Shown piece by piece: positions 26,375 to 35,205 of a stretch of DNA of 64,000 nt. Below the pieces are notes generated by a model. It was not told the DNA's origin and did not search any database. It saw only the letters and a list, made by a program, of their open reading frames with translations. Position numbers and translations under genes: made by a program. This DNA is from JADJOY01 sp046331705 [NCBI: bacterium]. Lineage in GTDB: Bacteria > JADJOY01. The DNA is taken from assembly GCA_046331705.1 (NCBI GenBank), contig JAXLQJ010000041.1, positions 1 through 64,000 on the forward strand, in the 5' to 3' direction. Within the stretch, counting starts at the first letter, position 1, and every line of letters starts with the position of its first letter.

Positions 26375-27871
26375 ATGAGCCGCGCGTTCTCCACGTTCCT
26401 CGTCATGGCGCCGTGCCGGCGCCTGCAGTTCAATCTGAGCGACATGTACCCGGTTCCCCGGCTGGGGATCGGCTACCTGTCCGCGCACCTCAAGGCCCAC
26501 GGTCATGCCAACGTCGAGACTCGCGACATCATCGCCGAGCGCGAGTGGGTGCCGGACCTGGTGCGGCGCTTCACCGAGCGCGGGGCACCCGATCTGCTGG
26601 GCATCAGCGTCACGATCCTGAGCTTGCGCGAGGCCTTCGAGATCGCCCGCGGCGTGAAGACGCGCTTTCCGCACACGCGCGTGGTCGTGGGTGGCCCGGG
26701 CGTGAACGGCTTCGCGGCCAGCTCGCTGCTGCGCTACGGCGACGCCGTCGATTTCTTCGTACGCGGCGAAGGCGAGGCGGCGCTGCTCGGCCTGGTTCGA
26801 GCGCTCGAATCCGGCCAGCCGTCGTTCGCCGCGGTGCCCGGGCTGGTGTGGCGCGACGCCGCTGGCGACGCGGTCGAGAATCCGCGCGGCGCCTACCGCG
26901 ACCTCGACGACGGCATTCGCGTCGACTACGCGGCGCAGCCGATGGCGCGCTTTCGCCTCCACCCGCCGATGGGTGTCTATCCGTACGCCACGATGATGGA
27001 GACCGCGCGCGGCTGCTCGTTCTCGTGCGAGTTCTGTTGCCTCTCGATGCCGGTCCGCGAACGCAGCCCCGCCGGCGTGGAAGCGGAGCTGCGCGACCTG
27101 ATGCGCGCGTACGATCTGCGCGAGGTGCACTTCATCGACCCGACCTTCACGTTGCACCGGGCGCGCAGCGAGGAGCTCGTCGAGCGCGTCGGACGCCTCG
27201 GCCTGCGCTGGTCGTGCAAGACGCGCGTCGACAAGGTCGACGAACGGCTCGCGGCCCGGATGGCGGCCGCCGGCTGCTACCTCGTCGCGTTCGGCGTCGA
27301 ATCCGGCGAGGACGACATTCTCGGCGCGCTCGGCAAGAACGCGACCGGCGAGCGCGCCATCGAGACCTTCGCCGCGTGCCGCCGTCATCGCATCCGCACC
27401 ACGGCCTACCTGCTGCTCGCGAGCCCGAGCGAGACCGAGGCGCACGTGGATCGAACCATCTCCTTCGTGCGGCGCCTGGCGCCCGATTACGTGCTCTACG
27501 ACCTGCTGCAGGCCGATCCCGCCAACCCGCTCACACGCGAGCGCATCGCCGACGGCGCCTTCACCGCCGACGACCTGGACCGCTACTACCTCTCGGACGA
27601 TGCCACGCCGCTCCACCACGCCACCGTCGCCGGCCACGCGATGAGCGTGGCGCGCCGTCGCATCGAACGCGCCAGCAGCGACTTCTACGTGCGTCCCCGC
27701 TACTTCTGGGAGCGGATCCGGGACCTGCGCACCCTGCAGGACGCCCTGAACCTCGGCGCCGGCGGGCTCACCTTCTTCAAGGACCTCCTGGGGCTCGGCC
27801 GCCTCTGGGACCACGGAACGCCAAGCCGCGGCCACCGCGAGGGAACCCATGACACCGATCACGGCACCTGA
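26375..27871 (+). CDS. B12-binding-domain radical SAM enzyme
   Basis: The product has about 498 residues. An N-terminal cobalamin-binding-like Rossmann domain (about 1-150; VVVGGPGVNGFAASSLL, FFVRGEGEAALLGLV) is followed by the radical SAM core with CSFSCEFC (CxxxCxxC), which binds the 4Fe-4S cluster. This is the layout of cobalamin-dependent class B methylases and related enzymes. Start options are GTG 26354, ATG 26375 and ATG 26405; 26375 lies just before the first beta strand (STFLVMAPC). The 3' end overlaps the O-methyltransferase gene by 23 bp, so the two probably act in one pathway. Substrate unknown. Confidence 0.83.
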   Translation: MSRAFSTFLVMAPCRRLQFNLSDMYPVPRLGIGYLSAHLKAHGHANVETRDIIAEREWVPDLVRRFTERGAPDLLGISVTILSLREAFEIARGVKTRFPHTRVVVGGPGVNGFAASSLLRYGDAVDFFVRGEGEAALLGLVRALESGQPSFAAVPGLVWRDAAGDAVENPRGAYRDLDDGIRVDYAAQPMARFRLHPPMGVYPYATMMETARGCSFSCEFCCLSMPVRERSPAGVEAELRDLMRAYDLREVHFIDPTFTLHRARSEELVERVGRLGLRWSCKTRVDKVDERLAARMAAAGCYLVAFGVESGEDDILGALGKNATGERAIETFAACRRHRIRTTAYLLLASPSETEAHVDRTISFVRRLAPDYVLYDLLQADPANPLTRERIADGAFTADDLDRYYLSDDATPLHHATVAGHAMSVARRRIERASSDFYVRPRYFWERIRDLRTLQDALNLGAGGLTFFKDLLGLGRLWDHGTPSRGHREGTHDTDHGT

Positions 27872-28487
27872 GATCGAAGCCTATTGCGCGCGCCACTCCA
27901 CTCCCGGCAACGACCTGTTGCGGCGCCTCGCGGAGGAGACGCAGCGCGATTTCAGCGCCCCGCAGATGATGGTCGGCGATCTCGAGGGGGCCTTCCTCGC
28001 GTTCCAGGCGCGCGCCATCGGCGCCCGGCGCATCCTCGAGATCGGCACCTTCACCGGCTGCAGCGCGCTGTGGCTGGCGTCGGCGCTGCCACCGGACGGC
28101 GAGCTCGTGTGCGTCGATCGCGACCCGCGCGCGGCGGCGGTCGCGAAACGCTATCTCGCCGAGGCCGGGCTGGGGGCGCGGGTACGCTTCCACGTGGGGC
28201 CCGCCCGTGAGCAGCTCGCTCAGCTCGACGGGCGCTTCGATCTGGTCTTCCTGGACGCCGACAAGGGCGGCTACGTCGAGTACCTCGACTGGGCGTTGCC
28301 GCGTCTCGATCGACGTGGGCTGGTGCTCGCCGACAACGTGCTGTGGAGCGGTCACGTCCTCGATCCGAAGACCGAGGACGATCACGCGCTGGTGCGCTTC
28401 GCGCAGCGCGTCGACGAGGACCCGGGGCTCGAGCGCGTGATGGTGCCGATCCGGGACGGGATCCTGATGATTCGGCGGCGCGAGTGA
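27849..28487 (+). CDS. SAM-dependent O-methyltransferase, caffeoyl-CoA (COMT-like) type
   Basis: The 212-residue class I methyltransferase has the SAM-binding ILEIGTFTGCSALWLASALP and acidic loop CVDRDPRA, then FDLVFLDADKGGYVEYLDW with the metal-binding aspartate and VLADNVLWSG. These are the marks of the cation-dependent caffeoyl-CoA O-methyltransferase family, which methylates catechol-like hydroxyls. GAGGGA just upstream supports the ATG at 27849, inside the end of the radical SAM gene. Its target is unknown. Confidence 0.88.
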   Translation: MTPITAPEIEAYCARHSTPGNDLLRRLAEETQRDFSAPQMMVGDLEGAFLAFQARAIGARRILEIGTFTGCSALWLASALPPDGELVCVDRDPRAAAVAKRYLAEAGLGARVRFHVGPAREQLAQLDGRFDLVFLDADKGGYVEYLDWALPRLDRRGLVLADNVLWSGHVLDPKTEDDHALVRFAQRVDEDPGLERVMVPIRDGILMIRRRE

Positions 28488-28518
28488 CCGGGATCACCCG
28501 CGCCGCGCCCGTGCATCC

Positions 28519-28989
28519 TCAGTTGAGCGTGAGCCGATACGAGCGCACCGAGCCCTCGAACTGCGTCACGACCACCGAGGCCAGATGGTTGGTCGACGAG
28601 CTCGTGCCATCGAAGAGGAAGACCTTGCAGGTCGTATCGGCCGTCGGCACGAAGCTCGACGTCACGATCATCGTCTCGTAGCCCTCCTCGCCGAGGTTGC
28701 GCGGGTTCTTGGGGGCTCGCCCCTGAAGCTCGCCGATGGTTTCGTCGATCGCGTGCTGAGCCGAGCTCGCGTCGCCGGCGGCCTGGAAGGTCTCCATCTT
28801 GTTGACGACCATGCCGTTGAGGAGCGTGTACGCGTCCTCGCAGGACGCGACCTTGGCCTTCTCCTGGGCGCCCAAGAGCTGCGGGATGGCGATCGCCGTG
28901 AGGATGCCGATGATCGCGACCACCACCATGAGCTCGAGGAGCGTGAAGCCTGGCGCGCCGCGAATCGAGCGTCGGGTGATCCTCTTCAT
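28519..28989 (-). CDS. Type IV pilin-like subunit (paralogue 2)
   Basis: The 156-residue prepilin has cleavage expected between G14 and F15 (APG/FTLLELMVVVAIIG), the conserved E19, and cysteines C50 and C121 (TTCKVFLFD). It is clearly paralogous to the pilin at 11764-12249: same length class, same cysteine positions, shared PQLLGAxEKA after the helix and a VRSYR near the C-terminus. The ATG at 28989 is preceded by AGGCAGGAAG; the frame open to 29298 is non-coding upstream. It converges on the O-methyltransferase gene. A near-consensus sigma-54 site lies at 29097-29111. Confidence 0.88.
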   Translation of the reverse strand: MKRITRRSIRGAPGFTLLELMVVVAIIGILTAIAIPQLLGAQEKAKVASCEDAYTLLNGMVVNKMETFQAAGDASSAQHAIDETIGELQGRAPKNPRNLGEEGYETMIVTSSFVPTADTTCKVFLFDGTSSSTNHLASVVVTQFEGSVRSYRLTLN

Positions 28990-29399
28990 GACTTCCTGCC
29001 TCTCCGCGTGCCGAACGGCGCGCTCGTCGTCCGTCCACCCCATCGCGTCGCAGGTGGATCCTGACGGCGCTGGGCGGGATTCGAGCAGGCAGACAATCAA
29101 GATCCGGGCCAAGGGCATCCCGTCGGTTGGAGTCACGAAATCGCTCGTGATTTCACGCTTCTTCTCGACCACGCCGCGTGCCGGCTGCTCGCGTGGCGAC
29201 CGAATTCCGGCGCTGGCGCCGACAACTTGACGGGTCCGCGGAAAGGGTGCCCGGCGCTTCGGGGCACTCCCCCGAGCGAGCGGCTGCGCGCCCCGCACGA
29301 CGCCCGCGCCGCCGCGCGCTCCGCGCCGACATCGCCGAGTGCTCGCGCTATGGTGAGGCGCCCGTCTCGCCGACGCGTCTCCCGGGTGGCCTCGCCTTC
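28990..29399. other. Divergent intergenic region with pilin 2 promoter
   Basis: No gene is supported between the pilin start and the GTG at 29400. It contains the sigma-54-like site at 29097-29111 and an otherwise GC-rich leader. A plus-strand frame opens at 29178 but is Arg/Ala-rich until about 29400. Confidence 0.4.
29097..29111 (-). promoter_or_regulatory. Sigma-54-like site upstream of pilin 2
   Basis: On the minus strand the sequence reads TGGCCCG-GATC-TTGA. The -24 element is close to consensus (TGGCACG) and the spacing is exact, but the -12 element has TTGA in place of TTGC. The leader would be about 96 nt. It is weaker than the site of pilin 1. Confidence 0.4.
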
Positions 29400-31160
29400 G
29401 TGTCCGTCGCTCCTTCCACCCGTCGGTTCACGCTCGCTCTGCGGCGAGACGCCGGGCTCTTCGCCGAGCGGCTGGGCGACGCGCTGCTCTTCGGCTGGGC
29501 GATCTTCGCGCTGGCGCGGCGGCTCCTGCTCGTCGCCGAAGGTGTCGGCGATCGCGTCGTCCATGGGGCGTGGTGCGCCGCTCTGGTCGCGCTGCTGCTC
29601 GCCCTGGCGTTCCGACGCGGGCGCCACCGCAGTCACGGACCGAGCCGGGCGCTGTGGATCGCCGTCGAGGCGATGCTCGTTGCCGCACCGCTGTGGAGCC
29701 TGGCCTCGCTGAGCCAGCGCGCTCCCACGGAGCTCGGCAGCCACGCGTGGATCGCACAGGAGTGGGCGAAGCTCCCAGCCAACCTCGGCGTGATCGTGCG
29801 CGCGGCCCCGGGGTCTGCAGCGCTGCACGCCGCCTTGGCCTTGGGCTTGGTCGCGGCCGCGACTCGCCGCATGCGGTGGTTGCCCGTGGGCCTAGCCGCG
29901 CTCGCGCTCCCGGGCTCGATCCGGCTGCTCACCGAGATCGGCGCCGACGATCGCATCGTGTTCTACGCCGCGGTCTTCGGCTTGCCGTGGGTCACGGTGC
30001 TGGTGACGGCGGCGCTGGGGCGGTGGCGCTGGTTGGCGCGCGCGGCGCTGCCCGCGACGCTCACCTCGCTCTTGCTGGTGAGCTACGCCGGGCTCGTCCC
30101 CTGGAGCGGGGCGCACCGCTTCGACGCCGATCCGGCGGTGCGCCGCGTCTACCCCGCCCCGGGCGCCGGGGCCCGCTTCCCACTCGCCTTTCTGCGCGAC
30201 TTCGAGCTGGACTCCACCGGCACCACGCTCTTCACCGCTTACGGCCCCACCTCCGGGCTCGTGCGCCTCGACCTGGCGAGCGGCGCGGCCGCGCTCGTCC
30301 CGACGCCCGACGATCTCGTGCGACATCTGAACGCCGATCCGCGGGAAGCAGGCGGGATGATGGCGCTCGAGTGGGTACACGGCTCGCTGCTCACGCTCAC
30401 CTCCGACCCATTCGCCATCGCGTCACGGATCCCGCTCACCGGCCCGCGTCGCTACGTGCCCATGAGCTTCCTCGCTGGCCGGGATCGGGTCATCGTGGTG
30501 TTCACCGAGGAGCCGGGCATCGCCGAGCTCGATCGCGCCAGCGGCGAGATCCGCCGCTCGCTCTCGTTCCGAGACGCCGGGCTCACGCGATTCCGCAGTG
30601 GAGCGTGGGAGATGGTGGGCGACCTCGAGGAAGGGTTCGCGATCGTGGAGATCGGCGCCACCGACGAGGATGGCGGCTATCGCGTGGTGCGCGTGGACCT
30701 CACGCGTTTCGAGATCGAGCGCACCGCACCCATCCCCGATGGCGGTCTCGCGCTGCTGCGGGTGCCGTCCCACGGCGCGGTGCTCTCCGCGGGGTTCTTC
30801 ACCGATCGGATCGCGGAGATCGACGAGCGCTCGCTCGCCGCGCGCCGCGCGCTGCGCGGGCCGCTCAACTGCCGCGCGCTCGCGTACGATCCGCGCCGCG
30901 ACGTGATCTACGCGCTGGCGTTCCTGCCCGGCGAGCTGTGGGCGATTCGCTACCTGGACGGGGCCGTGCTGCGCCGCGACCGCGTGGGGAACAAGGCGCT
31001 CTCGCTCGAGCTGGACCTCGCCCGGGATCGCCTCTACGTGGGCAGCCGCGACGGCATCTTCGCCGTGGACCTCGGGACGTATCTGGGCGCGCCCGGCGCC
31101 AGCGCCGCGCCGCCCTCCGTCACGCCGGCCGCTGCCGTGGATCCTCGCGATGGCGCGTGA
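29400..31160 (+). CDS. Membrane protein with beta-propeller-like C-terminal domain
   Basis: From GTG 29400 the product has about 586 residues. The first 260 or so contain six to seven hydrophobic helices (for example LPWVTVLVTAALG). The C-terminal half, about 270-560, shows repeated strand-rich units such as LYVGSRDGIFAVDLG and DRIAEIDERSLAARR, in the manner of WD/NHL or YVTN propellers. I do not recognise a family. The frame extends up to 29178, but that part looks non-coding. The 3' end overlaps the next membrane glycosyltransferase gene by 11 bp, suggesting cotranscription and a shared role at the cell surface. Confidence 0.6.
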   Translation: MSVAPSTRRFTLALRRDAGLFAERLGDALLFGWAIFALARRLLLVAEGVGDRVVHGAWCAALVALLLALAFRRGRHRSHGPSRALWIAVEAMLVAAPLWSLASLSQRAPTELGSHAWIAQEWAKLPANLGVIVRAAPGSAALHAALALGLVAAATRRMRWLPVGLAALALPGSIRLLTEIGADDRIVFYAAVFGLPWVTVLVTAALGRWRWLARAALPATLTSLLLVSYAGLVPWSGAHRFDADPAVRRVYPAPGAGARFPLAFLRDFELDSTGTTLFTAYGPTSGLVRLDLASGAAALVPTPDDLVRHLNADPREAGGMMALEWVHGSLLTLTSDPFAIASRIPLTGPRRYVPMSFLAGRDRVIVVFTEEPGIAELDRASGEIRRSLSFRDAGLTRFRSGAWEMVGDLEEGFAIVEIGATDEDGGYRVVRVDLTRFEIERTAPIPDGGLALLRVPSHGAVLSAGFFTDRIAEIDERSLAARRALRGPLNCRALAYDPRRDVIYALAFLPGELWAIRYLDGAVLRRDRVGNKALSLELDLARDRLYVGSRDGIFAVDLGTYLGAPGASAAPPSVTPAAAVDPRDGA

Positions 31161-32577
31161 CGAGCGCCGCACGGGCTGGCTCTTGGGCGGCCTCGCGGCG
31201 CTCCTCGTCGCGCGCCAGCTGCGCTGGCTCCTCACCGGCACGATCAACGAGGACGAGCTCGAGAACCTGCAGATCCTGTGGCTCTTCGACCACGGTCGCG
31301 TGTTCGGCAGGGATTACGTCACCTCGCACCTCCCCACGTTCTCGCTGCTCCTCGCGCCGCTCTATCGCTGGAGGGGCGTGAGCCCCGCGCTGCCCGGGCT
31401 GGTGCGCGTGGCCATCGCCCCGCTGATGGCGTGGACGCTCGCGGAGGTCGCGCTGCTCGGCCGGCGGATCGCGGGACACGCGCGCGGCGCGCTCGTCGCC
31501 GTGATCTTGCTGCTCGCCTCGCCGACCCTCGCCGCGTCGCTGAGCGAAGCGCGTCCCGATTCGGTGGCGCTCCCGCTGGCACTGCTCGCGTTCCGTCTTT
31601 TCGCGAGCTACGTCGGAAGCGGCCGCGTTGGCACGCTGTCGCTCGCCGGGCTCGCCTTCGGGCTGAGCTTTCTCTTCAACCCGAAGGCGGTGCTGCTGTG
31701 GCTGGCCACCGCCTGGGCGGCCGAGCGGCACCACGTCCGCGAGCTCGCGCTCCCGGGCAGCGCGCGCACCCGTCGTATCGCCGCGTTCGCCGTACTGGCG
31801 CTCGCGCCGCTCGGGCTCGCGCTCGCCTTTCTCGCAGCGCGCGGCATCGTGGGCAGCGCCGACGTGGAGGTCTTCCTCACCACCGGCTATCGCTGGCTGG
31901 ACGCGACCCGCCTCGCGGCCTACAAGCGCCATCTGGCGACGCGGATCGTCGCGCTCTCGCCGCTGCCGTGGCTGCTCGGCGCGTGGGCGCTCGTCCGCTC
32001 GCCGTGGCGCCGCGACGCGCCTTGGCAGGCCCTCACGCTGGCGGCGCTCGCTCACGGCGCGCAGATCGCGCTCTCGGCGGTGCTCGTGACCCAGATGTTG
32101 CTGATCCCCGCGGCGCTCTTCGCCGCCGCGGCGGCGCGCGCGTTGCGCGAGCGCAGCGCGGCGACGCAGACGGTGGCGATGCTCGTCGCGGTGCTGATGC
32201 CCGCGTGCTTCGCCGCCGAGGATCGACACGGCCGCGCCGAGCAGACGGCGCGCATGGCGTTCGTGCTCGCGCACGTCCCCGAGGACCGCTCCGTGCTCGA
32301 CGGCCGCTACGGCCTGGAGGCCTTTCGCCCGCTGATCGGCCGATTCCAGCAGTTTCGACCCTGGATCTACCGGCCGGGCGTGTTCGCGAACGAGCAGGCC
32401 GAGGTGCTGAGCGCCATCGCGAGCCAGCGCGTCGGCGCGGTGATCCACCACCCGCTCTACGAGCTCTTCGACCCGGAGCTGCGCGCCCTCATCGAGCGCC
32501 ACTACGCTCCGTCGGCGCGCACCGACGTGTGGCTGCCGAGGCCGCGGCCCGCGGCGCCCTCGCCCACCGGAAGCTGA
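31150..32577 (+). CDS. GT-C-like polytopic membrane protein
   Basis: The 475-residue protein has about ten helices. After the first helix an acidic segment, NEDELENLQ, sits where GT39/GT83-type enzymes keep catalytic acidic residues. It is followed by GRDYVTSHLPTFSLLLAPLY and later EARPDSVALPLALLAF, typical of GT-C (ArnT/PMT-like) proteins. It probably transfers a polyprenyl-phosphate-linked sugar, but donor and acceptor are unknown. It overlaps the preceding gene by 11 bp and overlaps the convergent gene's stop region by 76 bp. Confidence 0.65.
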   Translation: MARDERRTGWLLGGLAALLVARQLRWLLTGTINEDELENLQILWLFDHGRVFGRDYVTSHLPTFSLLLAPLYRWRGVSPALPGLVRVAIAPLMAWTLAEVALLGRRIAGHARGALVAVILLLASPTLAASLSEARPDSVALPLALLAFRLFASYVGSGRVGTLSLAGLAFGLSFLFNPKAVLLWLATAWAAERHHVRELALPGSARTRRIAAFAVLALAPLGLALAFLAARGIVGSADVEVFLTTGYRWLDATRLAAYKRHLATRIVALSPLPWLLGAWALVRSPWRRDAPWQALTLAALAHGAQIALSAVLVTQMLLIPAALFAAAAARALRERSAATQTVAMLVAVLMPACFAAEDRHGRAEQTARMAFVLAHVPEDRSVLDGRYGLEAFRPLIGRFQQFRPWIYRPGVFANEQAEVLSAIASQRVGAVIHHPLYELFDPELRALIERHYAPSARTDVWLPRPRPAAPSPTGS

Positions 32578-34511
32578 CGAACGGCACGCGGCTCGCGCGA
32601 CCGGTGCCAGCGCACCGACGGAGGCGTGCGCTCCGGATGGAAGCCGAGACGCACCCGGGGCGGCGGATCGATCAGCGCGACGAACCCGATCGGATCGCCG
32701 TCGATCGGGAAGCGCTCCAGGCGCACCGGCGGGCTGGCGGCGAGCTCGCGGTCGAAGTGGTAGCGCAGCACCACGCGTCCGTTCTCCGGTACCAGCTCGC
32801 TGAGCTCGATGCGGTCGAGGGTGGATTCGATCCTGCCCGAGCCCGCGAGGAACCGCGAGCTCGGCGCGCGCACGCGAAACAGCGCCAGCTCGCCGAGCAC
32901 GCCGTCCGGCTCGAGCAGCTCCGCACGCGCCTCCAGAGCAGCGCGCGCTTCCCGGCTCCACACCAGCACGTGCCCGATGGCGTAACGACGGAAGAGCGCG
33001 TCGAGCTCGCTCGCGGGCCACGCGGCGATCGGCCGGCCGTCGAGGATGCGGCTCTCGAACTCGACGACCTGATGGCGCACGAACGGCCGGCCGACGTACG
33101 CACCATTCACCAGCTCGCGACCGATCAGCTCGGGGAGAAGCGTGGGCAGATGGGTGCCGAAGTAGTGGTGGCCCGGTCCCTCGAGGTTCACGAGCCAGTC
33201 GGCTTCGGGATGCTCCCACGCCGAGTCCTCGACGAGCAGCCGCTGCGCGGGATCGACCTCGTGCTCGAGGAGCGTGACCAGTCCCGCCGCCTCCCCCTCG
33301 ATACCCGCGCGCAACGGCAGCTCCGGACCGATGGGGTTGAAGCGGCCGAGCGCGATCGCCACCAGCGGGCTCGCCCACGGCAACACGCGTCGCCACGCGC
33401 GCACCCCACCTCCCGGAGCCTCCGCGAGCCCGATCGCGGCGAGCAGGCACGCGGCGAGCAGGAACATCACCAGGAATCGATAGGGCTCGGTCCAGACCGT
33501 CACCCGCCAGGCGTAGCCCGCGAACGCGAACACCAGCGGCGCCCCGACGAAGCTGCCCCAGAAAACGACGAGCGACGAATCGCGGCCGCGGCGCGCGAGC
33601 TGGCGGGCGCCCGCGACCGCGAGCGCGTAGAGCACGATCACCACCGGCAAGCCGTGCGGATAGAAGAGCGCGAGCAAGGAGTAGCGCGCGTCGAGGACAC
33701 CGACCGTGCCGCCCCCATAACCGAGCGACACGTCACGGCGCGCCACGAAGGGGACGATCCAGTGCGCGTTGAAGAGCGCCGCCGCGGCGAGGATCGCCGC
33801 GCTGCCCACCAGCACGCGCGGACTCAGCGCGCGCCGACGCTCGACCAGCAGTGCGAGCGCGAACAGCCCGACCCAGGCCGCCGCGAGCTCGTGGACCGTG
33901 CCCGCGAGCGCGGCCAGCAGCGCGGTCCGCGCCCACGGCCACGCGCGCGCAGTGACCAGGAACGATCGATACGAGGCGGCGACGGCGAGCGCCAGCGGCA
34001 CGCCGCACAACCAACCGGGGCTGCCGGTCACGAGGAACGAGAACGGCACGCCCGTCCAGATCACCGGCACTGCGACGATCGGCACCCAGGACGCCGCGGC
34101 GCCGAGCGCGAGCATTCGCGCCGCCCAGGCCAGCAGCGGTAGCGTGGCGAGCACGAGCAACGCCGTCATGACGTTGAACGCTCGTCCCTCGCCGAGCCAC
34201 GGAGCGAGGGTCGCGATCGCCAGGGTCCAGGCGTGGCCACCCGCCAGCAGGTGCTGGCACTCGGGAAAGCCCGCGTTGAAGGCGGGGTCGTAGCCTGCGA
34301 GCTGTCCATTCGCGAGCAGCGCGGCGCGGGTGAGCGCGTAGCGAAAGCGCGGCACGTAGTCGTCGACGAAGAGCGGGGCGTCGCGCGCCAGCTCGCTCGG
34401 CGGCAGCACCGCGAACGTGAGCAACGCGTGGCACGCGTACGCCGCGACCAGCGCCCAGCGCGGCGCGGCGCGCGGCGACGCTGGCTCGAGGGAGGCGGGC
34501 TCGGCGGACAC
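32502..34511 (-). CDS. Large polytopic membrane protein, YfhO/GT-C-like
   Basis: From GTG 34511 the product has about 669 residues. It has about twelve helices over residues 20-420, with an early acidic loop (APLFVDDYVPRFRYAL) and GFPECQHLLAGGHAWTLAI. A soluble C-terminal domain with many charged residues follows (about 430-669). The layout resembles bacterial YfhO-like and other GT-C membrane proteins. The start is uncertain: the frame is open to 35387 but would cover the TPR gene on the other strand. The last 76 bp overlap the convergent gene at 31150-32577. Confidence 0.62.
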   Translation of the reverse strand: MSAEPASLEPASPRAAPRWALVAAYACHALLTFAVLPPSELARDAPLFVDDYVPRFRYALTRAALLANGQLAGYDPAFNAGFPECQHLLAGGHAWTLAIATLAPWLGEGRAFNVMTALLVLATLPLLAWAARMLALGAAASWVPIVAVPVIWTGVPFSFLVTGSPGWLCGVPLALAVAASYRSFLVTARAWPWARTALLAALAGTVHELAAAWVGLFALALLVERRRALSPRVLVGSAAILAAAALFNAHWIVPFVARRDVSLGYGGGTVGVLDARYSLLALFYPHGLPVVIVLYALAVAGARQLARRGRDSSLVVFWGSFVGAPLVFAFAGYAWRVTVWTEPYRFLVMFLLAACLLAAIGLAEAPGGGVRAWRRVLPWASPLVAIALGRFNPIGPELPLRAGIEGEAAGLVTLLEHEVDPAQRLLVEDSAWEHPEADWLVNLEGPGHHYFGTHLPTLLPELIGRELVNGAYVGRPFVRHQVVEFESRILDGRPIAAWPASELDALFRRYAIGHVLVWSREARAALEARAELLEPDGVLGELALFRVRAPSSRFLAGSGRIESTLDRIELSELVPENGRVVLRYHFDRELAASPPVRLERFPIDGDPIGFVALIDPPPRVRLGFHPERTPPSVRWHRSREPRAVRQLPVGEGAAGRGLGSHTSVRADGA

Positions 34512-34754
34512 GGGCTTCGGTTCGTTCCGCGACCGCAGCGAGCGCGTCGCCTGTTCGAGGCAGAATCGTGCCGGAAGCGGATCCGCTGCAAGGCCTCGGA
34601 CCAAGCGCGCGCTCGACTCGCGACGCCTGACCCGCCACCCGGGACTGCGGCTCGATTCGGCCGCGTTGACCAGTGCGCCACCTCGATGAGATATCCAAGG
34701 CGCCAAACCGAGGTCCCACCGACTCCACCCGTGCGCGAGCCCCGCTCCTCCGCC

Positions 34755-35180
34755 ATGCCACGCGAGCCCTCCTCCGCCGACCCGCACGAGGCGGATGCGC
34801 TCCCGCGCGCGGCGCTCGCCGCGCTCTGGCAGCGGGCAAGCGCGGCGAGCAGCGCTGCGCGCTTCGCCGAGCTCGAGCGAGTCATGACCGAGGCGAGCGC
34901 GCTCGCGGTGCGCTTGCACGGCGAGAACCACGCCGAGACCGCGCGGGCGCTCAACGAGCTGGCGTATGCGTTGCGGCGTCAGGGGAATTACGCGGCAGCC
35001 GAGCCCGTGCTGCGCCGGTTGATCGCGATCCAGGAGACCCTCGAGGGACCCGAGCACCCGAGCCTCGGCCTGCTTCTCGACCTGCTCGCCGCCGCCGTGA
35101 GCCGCGTTCACCCGGGGCGCATGTCCGAGGTCAAGAAGCTCGAGAGTCGCGCCGCCCACCTCCGGCTGCGGCGTCGCTGA
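34755..35180 (+). CDS. Small TPR protein
   Basis: The 141-residue product has two to three TPR-like helix pairs of the kinesin-light-chain/TPR_10 type: VRLHGENHAETARALNELA, then YAAAEPVLRRLIAIQ, then LEGPEHPSLGLLLDLLAAA. Such repeats mediate protein contacts. No signal peptide is seen, so it is probably cytoplasmic. An alternative start is ATG 34686. It is 25 bp upstream of the next membrane protein gene and may be cotranscribed with it. Confidence 0.65.
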   Translation: MPREPSSADPHEADALPRAALAALWQRASAASSAARFAELERVMTEASALAVRLHGENHAETARALNELAYALRRQGNYAAAEPVLRRLIAIQETLEGPEHPSLGLLLDLLAAAVSRVHPGRMSEVKKLESRAAHLRLRRR

Positions 35181-35205
35181 GCACGCGCCGCCGCGCTGCC
35201 GCCTC

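Noticed and set aside
31120-33450. Minus-strand open frame of 776 codons
   Set aside because: Covers the GT-C-like gene in antisense and part of the neighbouring gene out of frame; Arg/Ala-rich only.
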